From positions 3,068,866-3,132,865 of the forward strand of contig JAJLRJ010000011.1 in NCBI GenBank assembly GCA_024195265.1: a stretch of 64,000 nucleotides of DNA, read 5' to 3'. The position numbers and the translations under genes were made by a program. Under the pieces are notes generated by a model. It was not told where the DNA came from, ran no database searches, and saw nothing but the letters and a program-made list of their open reading frames with translations. The DNA is from Dendrophyllia cribrosa. Its lineage: Eukaryota > Cnidaria > Anthozoa > Scleractinia > Dendrophylliidae. Shown here one piece after another: positions 55,466-64,000 of the stretch (positions are counted from its first letter, which is position 1; every line of letters begins with the position of its first letter).

Positions 55466-55907
55466 GGCTGGCTCTCATATAATCGTCCCGGTTGTCCGAG
55501 TCGTTTCAAAAGTTTTTTGCAAACGACTCAGACGATCGGGACGACTCAAGTGATTTGGGTTCTCATATGATCGTCCCGGTCGTCTCGAACGTCAATAGCG
55601 CAGTCGTAAACTGTGTCCGACAACATGTTTTGGGCAATAATACTGCAGTCTGGGGTAGATTTGGGTCGCCTCGGTCGTCCCGGTCGCCTGAGAGTAGTTC
55701 TCATATGGTCATCCCCGATTATTCGCGATCGTCCCAGTCGTCCGGATAGAACACAGTTCTATCCAAGCGACCGCGATCGTCCCAGTCGTCCGGGTCGTTT
55801 GCGATCGTCCCAGGTCGACTCAGAAGTGTTCTCATATAATCGTCCCGGTCGTCCGTGCACTTTTTGAAACGACTCGGACAACCGGGAAGATTATATGAGA
55901 ACCAGCC
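55466..55907. mobile_element. Foldback element with CGTCCCGG subrepeats
   Basis: 442 bp. Terminal inverted repeats of about 45 bp begin GGCTGGCTCTCATATAATCG. The interior is full of CGTCCCGGTCGTC and TCTCATATGATCGTC subrepeats, also partly palindromic. Confidence 0.75.
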
Positions 55908-57589
55908 TTTATGTATGATTTTTAAATAAATAAAAAATATATATCAAGCTGAACAAATGACGTCACATAAAACTACGAATGGACAGCTTTCGTATGAATG
56001 ATCATCGTTTAGGATTTTACTTATAGAATAAGTCCCCCTGCTTATGTCAAGGGCTTCCTTGCCTCAAGGAAGACATCTTTGGACTCGATATTGGGTGTCA
56101 ATAGCCTCTATCTCCTGGAGCTCGTGGATCATGAAAGTTCGAGCGCTAATAACGTGCTATAACATGCGAGCGAGGTGTAATTACTGTGTATTACGTAGTC
56201 TGTTTGCATGTCAAGACTGCTAGCGTGTAGTCAAATGAGTGAACTAACCACGCGTGTGTCAGACGTCCGGATTAGTAAACGAACTCCATTATTAAGAAGG
56301 TTTGCTGCACGGGACAAGCCGGATCGATCATGCATGCCAATTTAAGGGTTAATTATGATATCAAAATTTGAAGCATCTAGAATCATTTTTGAGTTTTTCT
56401 TTGCCGTGACTAAAAGTCTCTCAATCCATTGATCGCGCCTGAATAACCAGCTACTTTAAACAATTTTATATGCAATCAAGGCTCATGAAGTGAAACAAAT
56501 TCCCGCGAAAAATAATTATGCTAAACTCTCAGCTGATTATTTTGGCGCCAAAAATTAATCTCGTTCCCAATGGCATTGTAAGTGTGTAAAAAGGCGCTAA
56601 ATGTGTCAATGAATGGCAGACAAATAATAGTTCTGGTCTCCTTGTTGAGGGGCCTTTAATCTTCGTCTTTCAAATCGCTAGTCCATTATACTGGGAGCCT
56701 AATATCAGTGAATATTGGGGGAGGAGTACCCGGCAGACGTTCTGAGCGAAACCAAAACGGAGGCCAGCACTAAACAAATGCACAGAAGGCCACGAACGAC
56801 TGCTTTCAGTCAGTACTCTGCAATTTTTTACTCAGTGTTGATCAGTTTGAATTTTTAAGAGATTGCAAACATGATTTTTTCGAGTCAGTGCTTTAATTAG
56901 TTAGAGCACCCAAATGGATATTTACGGACACAATTGAACAGTTGAATTATGCCACCCTTTTCTTTTTTTCGATTATGCTACGATTTAATTGCTGCTATAG
57001 CATTCAAGGTCAGTCCAATATTACAACAATAGCCCCCTTATTTTCAGGTCTTCCTAATACTGGACTGCGCGTGCGCAACAATTTTACTCGTGCTTTGCCC
57101 AAAATCCTGTATAGCCGCCGCTCTGGTCTCCTCTAGGGACGAGAACGACATGTCTTCAGATAAAAAGCGCACGACTTTGTTTTGTTTTAATGTACGATTT
57201 TATTAAGTTATCCGCAAGAGTTTTCAAAGAAGCAAAACAACCATTCAGTTATGCCTCAGTTATGACCCTCCTTAATTCCCCCACCCTACTCCCCATAAAG
57301 AGTCTTAAATACCCAGAATAACGCACATGGTGATCAGTAGACATGAAAGGATGATTAAAATCTTAATAAATGATAAATAAATACCTTTATTTGAGTGTCA
57401 GACTAAAATAGCAGTAAAAGAACCACTAAATGGGGACACTATCAATTAAATCAGAACGTTACAACTAGAATTAATAAAACTATTTTACATGACTATCTAC
57501 GATTATTAAATAAAAACCCGGGTGACTATGTATTTATAAATGTATTTAAGCTTAATAAAATAGTAAAATGTCTATCATGTACTACATAA

Positions 57590-57730
57590 AATGCAATTAG
57601 AACAATGAGCATCGGCCAGTAAGGAATTGAAATCGATCTTTCTGATACGCTGCCTAAATGCAGATAATGCAGGAAGGTCTCTTATATTTTTAGGCAGTAG
57701 GTTCCATAACTTAGGGCCAACCAACAGAAT
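57590..57730 (-). mobile_element. Non-LTR retroelement C-terminal fragment
   Basis: The minus strand encodes LVGPKLWNLLPKNIRDLPAL, then SAFRQRIRKIDF, typical of the end of non-LTR reverse-transcriptase polyproteins (GPKLWNSLPxxIR). An AATAAA on that strand lies in the 3' part near 57390-57400. Confidence 0.6.
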
Positions 57731-58854
57731 TGAATAATAATAAATTATTTTACTTGATATCTCTGGCTATTGTCAACAGGAAAACCGTCAGACTGGATCC
57801 AGCGTTGAGATTGGACATCCGTCTGCAGCGTTGAACAATCAGAAAACTAAAGTGGGATTATGCCGCGAGATTAGAAAACAATGGATGTTTCATTGACAAA
57901 TGATGTGGAATAAAAAACCAAACCGTCTAAATAAAAGACTCGAAAAAAAATACAAAAGGAAGTATCATAGACATACGTGATCTCCACGTGGAAACTTGTA
58001 TGCGTGAGCGTCAGTTGGTTCAGTATCTGTATGGTAGAAATAATTCAGGCCAAAGTTGTCGTCAGTTTTCTTTTTTTCTTTTGCCAGTCGGCTGGATTTT
58101 TCGACGTAATTTATGCGTAGAAAATGTTAGCAGGTATTTGTTTTATGCTAAATTTGTGTTAGTTAATTTTGTCTATAATCAGTATTAAAACATAGGTGAA
58201 CTGAACAGGTGAACAGTCAAGCTCTCTACACGACAATGAAAACTTTTTTTACGCTCCTTGAAAAGTGCTTAAAACTTCAAGGATGTTTAACTGTGCAAGG
58301 TATTTTATAGTTGAGAATGGTTGATTCCAAAACCACCGCCCCTTCACGCGTGAAAGCTCGTGATAAATTTTTGAAGATAAAGATCCGGCGTTTCTTTTCT
58401 TTTAATTCAAATCTCTGGAATAGTTACCTACGTGACCTATAGAAAAACAAAGCCAGACTCATATATTTTCACCCATTGAAATAAAAGCCTGTTTAGTTAT
58501 ATGGTCAAATACCCCGACATGTTTATAGCTACGCTAGAAATCGGAGTTCTGTTTCCACAATGATATTTTGTGGAACGAGCCTTGTTAAAAACACTCCGCG
58601 CCGGGGTCTCCTTAGACCGTGACGACCCAAAAACGTGTACATTAGTGTAATTAATATGCGTTGCACAAATGGTTATTTATGCAAATGCATGTTCAGGCGA
58701 ATAATTTTCAGCCACTGGTAAGGTTTTCTTTAGTTTCTTGGGGTATCTAACTTGATTTTTACCACCAAACGTGGAGTATTGCAAAGCTAAAAGGCTGTTT
58801 GCTAAAATCACCTTGCCATTTTGGCCCATAGAGGTCTGAGTCTTGGAACTGTAC

Positions 58855-58880
58855 CACGTGACCTACCTCTGGCGCGAAAC
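58855..58880. promoter_or_regulatory. E-box and E2F site upstream of the E2F gene
   Basis: CACGTGAC (58855-58862) is an E-box. GGCGCGAAAC (58871-58880) is the reverse complement of GTTTCGCGCC, a strong TTTSGCGC match. Both lie about 240-260 bases before the start codon. Confidence 0.5.
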
Positions 58881-59113
58881 TTGAAAGCCCGCGCTTTTAT
58901 TGTTATCATTCAAAGGCGAAGTTGTAAATGAGTCGGCAGCAAAGAAATTGACTCCGAGTTTTTCTGCTGTTTTGGACAATCGAACTTTTGGATTTCACGA
59001 TCAAACCTGCAAAAGCTTTTTGCAGTCTTCCTTGCTAGACAAGGGCCTATTTGTTTTGAAATCCTGCAATAATTAGAGTGAGTCGAGAAACAGATTCCTT
59101 GATTCCATTCAAG

Positions 59114-62100
59114 ATGGCGACACGAAGGTACTCAATTGTTGGTCGAGGAAGACCGCCGCTTAGTGCTCACAGCCACCAAGTCAATTCAATCAACAGGAAC
59201 ACTTTGGACAGTAATAACTATTCTTCGCCTCTTATCATGACCAAGACTACTTCATCGCCCACAATGAAAGGATCCAAAGCGGTGTTATGTACGCCTGATG
59301 TTTACACAAAGGAAAGATCTCTTTGTCCAGTTACACGACCTCAGGTGAATTTGTTGGATTCTTATTATTAATTCTTACCTAACAGTTACTTCGGCACGTC
59401 TTAGCTTAGAATGATATCCTTAAAACTTGGAGTTCTAAAAACACGATTGTAATATTTTTTTCAGGCTAAACGTCGACTAGACCTCGACAAGTCGCCAACA
59501 CGAATGCGATCGTCTTTCAGAACGCCGAAGACAAAGGGAAGTGGAAGAAGGAAGACGCGACGACAAATGCAACCTTACCCAAAGCGTAGGACACTCTTTT
59601 CCTACTTTATGAAATTTTGTTTTAGATTAAACTTAAATAAGAATTCAGATGAGGAATTGTTATATGAGAAATTCGTGTGTTTATATCAGGTGTTTCTGGG
59701 AACCTTCCAATGCACCCAAGAAGTCGCTCGGTCTTTTATTTCACTTTGAAAAGATCAGGAGCTAAATATGCTCTCTACGTTTCAAAAATTATTTCTAGGT
59801 ATTTTGGTGTTGTGAAGACTATTTTCTACTACGGCGATTGTTGTTGACGGATCGGGACGAGCCGTTTCAACAAAGAAGTTTTGAGCATAGTGTCGATTTA
59901 ATTTTAACAACAGCTTAAGCTTACCTTTTGCACAAATCATTCTGAAAATAATATCAAAGAAAGTTTTTGTAATGTTCCTTTTTACTACCTCTTTAACAAA
60001 ACGTACGCGATAAGTTTTGTTGGAAGAGTCGGATATTGAGCGAACAATGCGGCTGTATGTGTATGCAAATTTAGCAACTCATTGTAGCCATCGTATCAGC
60101 AAGTTTTCCACTTCACTTACGTTAACGAATAATTTGAGGTTAAAGAAGCACAATATACATTGTAAATTAGGATATAATTGTGTCTAGAGCTGTGATTGAA
60201 AGATAAGCTTCTTCAACACCGCAGATGGACCATAAGAAAACGCTAACCTCCTTACCGTGGCTTTCTGGACATAACTTACGGCACTTTTGTTTGTTTACAT
60301 TCCCGTGCATGCAGTAAACATGATTTCACTTGATCAATCACGCTACTTTTGTTTATGTATTAACCTTCCCTCTCCCAAGAGTGCAAGCTGAAAAGCAATC
60401 CCACATTTACTTTAAAATGAAATATTGGAGCACAAACATGCCACATAAACTGCTTCACGATGTCAATAGTTTTCATTAGTGATTACACTATAATAAGGGT
60501 TTCATCCACGCACTCTAAAGTAAGTCAACCACAATAAATGGATTCAAGTTTTGACCATCGAAATAAGTGTTCTACCACCACCTAATTAATGGTTAGGGTC
60601 AAACTTATGCGCCGATCAATTCGAAACATCAACATCACCCCCCCAGGCAATGCCCCGGGCATTTGAACTTTTGAAGATCGACTTGTTCAAATTCCCGCCC
60701 CCTTGGGCGAAAATTGCATTCAAATACCCCACCATAGCACAGGATTTGATGGTCAAATGCCCCTCCTAAAGATCAAAAGTTTTTAGTGAGAATAAAAAAT
60801 ACTCTTTGCATTCAGTTTTTCTGATTTATTCTACCGAGTGTTTTCCTCGAGAATATACTCAACTGAACCGCGTATACTTTGCAACTGATATTTCACTGCA
60901 CGGCACTTCCGCTGTGGACACCACGTCGAAATGAATTTGTTATTGTTTGGGGATTTACTTTTCGATAATTTTTTTCTGAATTGAGTAATTCCTCGTGTGA
61001 TCAACAAATGTTGCAAAAAAATATTTAGCAAAGCGGTTGTAAAAGTTGGGTTTTAAACAAATCGTTTGCAAGTGTTATTCCACCAAGTGAAAATTTATTA
61101 ATCTGAACGCATTTTATAGCAACTGACAAATGTTTCCTGAGAGAAAGGTTGTTGTTCATTCTGATTTTACAGTGTTTTTCCTTTTCAATTAATGGTCGTT
61201 TAAGATCTGCGGACTGGCAATGCAGTCAGCCACCTTGACTTCGAAATCTCTAGTATGCATTGAATGGCAGTTGAAGCTATATTTTAAAAATCTACAATAA
61301 TATTATTTACAAACCTTCAAAAACATTGCAAAGCTTTGTTAGCCCCTTTTTCACTTGCCACTAACAAAAACGATATTTTTTCCTTTAATAGGCCCCTACT
61401 GAAAAAAAACCCCGATATTTGGAACACTTCCGGTTCCCCCACCCCACCTGGGCAAAGTCAAATTCCCCACCCCCGGGATGGCCTTTCACATCAAATGCCC
61501 GACTCCCCAGGCATAGAAAATGTTCAAATGCCCGGGGCATGCCCGGGGGGGATGTTGATGTTTCGAATTGATCGGCGCATTACATGTATTTACATAGCCA
61601 GAGACTGTCGATGCATTAATATACATGTACTCATCAAGGTAACACATTAAAAGATTACAATTTTTTTTTCAGTAGCCACAGGACTAATAACCTAAAAACT
61701 TTACTTGCCTCAGGCAGAATTCCTCAAATTCACAAGAATGTCCATCTTGTAGTTTGGGATTGGAATCCTTGATACTAACTTGTCAAGATTTTTCTACATC
61801 CACGCACTCTAAAGTAGTTTACATGGCATAAGGTGACTAGAATTGTTTAGTGACTCTAGCTAGCTCCCTGATGAAATGCGGAAATCTGTCATGGAGTTCC
61901 CTGAGCATTTTACTAGTTTCCCCAACAACCTTTCAGTTTTAGCCACAAATTGAAAAGTGGTTGTCATGGAAGCTTGTTCCCCTATACAATTTTAAAAGCC
62001 TTGGCAAGTTTTCCATGAATGTCTAAAAATTCTGGCCAGACATCCTGCTGGCTAAAAGCTTGTTCCTCAAACAAATCATAATGATTTGCTTCTTTTGCAG

Positions 62101-63123
62101 TGTTTGTGAAATCTCCCATAGAGAACACCAGATATGATACATCACTTGGGATTTTAACCAAGAAATTTGTGGGTCTTTTGCGGAGCTCAGAAGATGGAGT
62201 TGTGGACTTGAACCAAGCTTCAGACCTCTTGGAAGTTCAGAAGCGAAGAATCTATGATATTACCAATGTTCTAGAAGGTGTTGGACTGATAAAAAAGAAA
62301 TCCAAGAATAATATTGAATGGAGGTCAGTGATTATAAGCTCATAAAGCATCTCTTTTGGTACCTCTCTTAACCCTTTCTTTTGTCACTCTTTTTCTATAT
62401 AGAAAATCCCAATGTTTAAGCAGCAATTTTGTTTCAAAAATTATTTTTGAAACAAAATTGTTGTTTTAACTTTGGGATTTTAAGTACTTGCAAGTATTGT
62501 TGCTAATTTAATTCAATCAGTTGTTTACTTTTGTTGTCAACAATTATTGTCATTGCTAAAAAAAAGGATGATTGAAGATTTAATCACAGACCATTTCAAT
62601 TCATTATTTACTCCTGCCACGTTGGACTTCAGATCTCAATGTTGGTGGTTCAAGGCCTGGTCTCTGTCATCCTGTTATTTCATTAGAAAAGTAACTTTGG
62701 TCTACACTGTCTCTCCAACCAGGTGTACATTGTATAAATGGGTACCAGAAACAATGCTGAAGGTAACCCTACAATGGACTGACATCCCATCCAGGGGGGA
62801 GCAGCAGTACTCCTTGGTGCTTGACTTCATGCTACAGAAACCCTATGGGCAGGGTTAAGCTCCGGTTAGGGTTAGGGTTAGGATTAGTTAATTTGAAACT
62901 TGGCAAATTATCTTACAATAAATTGCTGTACTTATTATTTTAGGGGAACTTGCTACACTGATAGTTCTCGTCGAACTAAAAACGTGGATTCAATTTCCCC
63001 TCAAGTCATGGATCTTCACACAGATGTTGCTGATCTTGAAGCAAAAGAGTGCTTCCTTGACAGAATGATTGAGGGCTGCCGTACAGAACTGAAAAGTCTC
63101 ACTGAGGACTCTGAAGTTATTAA
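59114..63123 (+). CDS. E2F: E2F1/2/3-class transcription factor, 5' four exons (partial)
   Basis: Exons 59114-59344, 59465-59585, 62101-62323 and 62947-63123 join in phase. Exon 1 is a low-complexity N-terminus. Exon 2 begins [11 protein letters not shown], the cyclin-A/CDK2-binding type motif of E2F1-3, then a basic stretch. Exon 3 encodes the winged-helix DNA-binding domain ([46 protein letters not shown]). Exon 4 begins the leucine-zipper dimerisation part ([27 protein letters not shown]) that pairs with DP. The marked box, Rb-binding and transactivation parts are beyond the window. The frame reads on past exon 4 to a stop at about 63153 if unspliced. ATG 59114 is the first ATG in frame; upstream codons have none. 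Confidence 0.9.
60607..61580. mobile_element. Foldback element in E2F intron 2
   Basis: 974 bp with inverted arms of about 150 bp: ATGCGCCGATCAATTCGAAA at the left and its complement at the right. GC-rich CCCGGGCATTTGAAC parts lie inside the arms. The middle is AT-rich, with no recognised frame. Confidence 0.75.
62690..62885 (+). mobile_element. SINE-like dispersed repeat with short telomere-like tail
   Basis: Segments such as ACAATGGACTGACATCCCAT, CCAGGGGGGAGCAG and TGACTTCATGCTACAGAAAC resemble a short interspersed repeat common in invertebrates (from memory; not searched). It ends in GGTTAGGGTTAGGGTTAGG (62868 on), three telomere-type units. It lies in E2F intron 3. Confidence 0.4.
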
Positions 63124-63132
63124 ATATCCTTT
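63124..63132 (+). promoter_or_regulatory. Probable U12-type (AT-AC) 5' splice site of the E2F gene
   Basis: ATATCCTTT after GTTATTAA, matching the minor-spliceosome 5' site consensus. It falls where E2F proteins continue with AYVT-like sequence, and no usable GT donor lies nearby. The acceptor is beyond the window or not identified. Confidence 0.55.
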
Positions 63133-63416
63133 GATATGTTTGTGCTGCCTCTGAGCATGTTAAATAAATTGTCAATAAAAAGCTGTTTTTAACCTTCACT
63201 GACCAACAACTGCACCCTGCCTGCAGCAGTGCCTTTCTATATTTCAATATTATATTATATTTTATTACTCGACATAGCATTCTTGAGTGCAAATACGCAT
63301 TAAAACGAGTGCAAATATGACACGTTATCACACTCTTCTGCCTGCGCGCTAGGAAAAACAGTTTCAAAAGCTTAGTTTTAGGAGAAGATTATGTCATATA
63401 CATTGTAATAAACAAT

Positions 63417-63536
63417 TTATTCAGTGAAAAGTTGTGTAATATGGCTGGGCATTTTTACTCGTCAGTTTTACTTTTGAAAAAATAAAAAGTGACTCGTAAA
63501 AATACTCAGTCGTATTACACAACTTCACGCTGAATA
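63417..63536. mobile_element. Small palindromic element
   Basis: TTATTCAGTGAAAAGTTGTG and ACAACTTCACGCTGAATAA are the ends of a 120-bp foldback with TTTTTACTCG/CGTAAAAATACTC inside. Confidence 0.65.
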
Positions 63537-63539
63537 ACC

Positions 63540-64000
63540 TCTATATATTATATTATATTTAGTATTTTTAGTATGCGCAGGTGTTGCTCACCCAGGCTGA
63601 ATGGAGTGGGGTCACAATCAATTAAGTGAAAAACAATACAATTTAATTCAGTTGATTTAAGAAAGGTATTATCATCAATCACTCATTATTATATAACAAT
63701 AATGATCACTCACTAAGTAGAACTTTTGCAAAAGGGATTGACGTTTGGTCTGGGGGGGGGGTTACTCTCATAGAAGGGAAAGAGCATTTCCTTAACAGAA
63801 ATAAAATCATCCTGGCAACATTGTTGACAGATGGTTTTCGATTGAAAACACTAACAGTGATACAGTTATAAAAATAGCAAGTCTGGGATAGGGTAGGGAT
63901 TTTTGGTGTCTAGTCTAGTGCCCCCCCCCCCCCCCCCCCCCCCCCAACCTGGGGATTTGGTACCAGCTTTAGTTATGAAATAGAAAGCTGTTATATAGTG
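63540..64000. other. Non-coding tail of the window with a homopolymer run
   Basis: AT-rich intron-like DNA of the E2F gene. A run of 25 C lies at 63921-63945 and a G-run near 63754. No exon is seen. Confidence 0.5.

Larger units (their letters stand above)
51884..58840. other. Intergenic DNA between GANP and E2F
   Basis: No gene can be supported. AT-rich, with dispersed repeats: a partial copy of the 105-bp family at about 52225-52290, tandem duplications at 53266-53435 and 53478-53755, a three-copy block at 53931-54240, a foldback element at 55466-55907, and a retroelement end at about 57590-57730. The remaining stretches, 54245-55465 and 55910-57580, show nothing that I recognise. Confidence 0.6.

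Noticed and set aside
62868..62886. True telomere
   Set aside because: Only about three TTAGGG-type units inside an intron; an interstitial or repeat-borne motif.
63788..63818. U12 branch site TTCCTTAAC as the end of the E2F AT-AC intron
   Set aside because: The match is good, but the sequence after the possible AC does not encode the expected E2F continuation, so it is probably chance.

Overview
The window joins two unlike kinds of DNA. Bases 1 to about 9.8 kb are a compact, intron-less, higher-GC block of twelve genes, all on the + strand. They are the virion half of a large DNA virus or virus-like transposon of the Maverick/Polinton-adintovirus type: an F54H12.2-like double-jelly-roll major capsid protein, an adenain-type cysteine protease, an FtsK/HerA (A32-like) packaging ATPase broken by one frameshift, and a series of small Lys/Arg-rich virion proteins. 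Many genes have a TATA-like box 40-55 bp before the start codon, often overlapping the stop codon of the gene before, so expression looks like host Pol II transcription. The window opens inside the element: no DNA polymerase B, integrase or terminal repeat is visible.

Bases about 9.8-12.6 kb are a transition zone (230-bp tandem duplication, AT-rich tract, a TATA/CRE-like inverted repeat, a 23-bp minisatellite). From about 12.6 kb the DNA is AT-rich, intron- and repeat-rich animal genome. Penelope-like and non-LTR retroelements, many foldback/MITE elements and the coding sequences suggest a cnidarian, probably an anthozoan such as a coral (inference, not proven).

Host gene 1 is a 36-exon SAC3/GANP (MCM3AP) homologue, 14496-51883 (+). 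Its coding exons sum to exactly 1,395 codons in consistent phase. Its product should be the TREX-2 scaffold for mRNA export. Its introns hold most of the repeats: a Penelope-like element inserted inside a TA-flanked MITE (36.8-39.8 kb), a 7-kb array of a 53-bp satellite with higher-order structure (40.5-47.5 kb), two related CACAGGG-ended transposons with 7-bp target duplications (33.4-35.1 kb), a foldback element with a 10-bp target duplication (20.3-21.0 kb), and two minisatellites whose every unit carries a 5' splice-site-like sequence (28.7-29.3 and 50.1-50.7 kb).

Bases about 51.9-58.8 kb are intergenic, with dispersed repeats and retroelement scraps but no gene I can support. Host gene 2 is the 5' part of an E2F1/2/3-class transcription factor, 59114 to beyond the window (+), with a cyclin-A-type KRRLDL motif, the E2F DNA-binding domain, the start of the dimerisation region, an E2F site and E-box in its promoter, and an apparent U12-type (AT-AC) 5' splice site at 63124.
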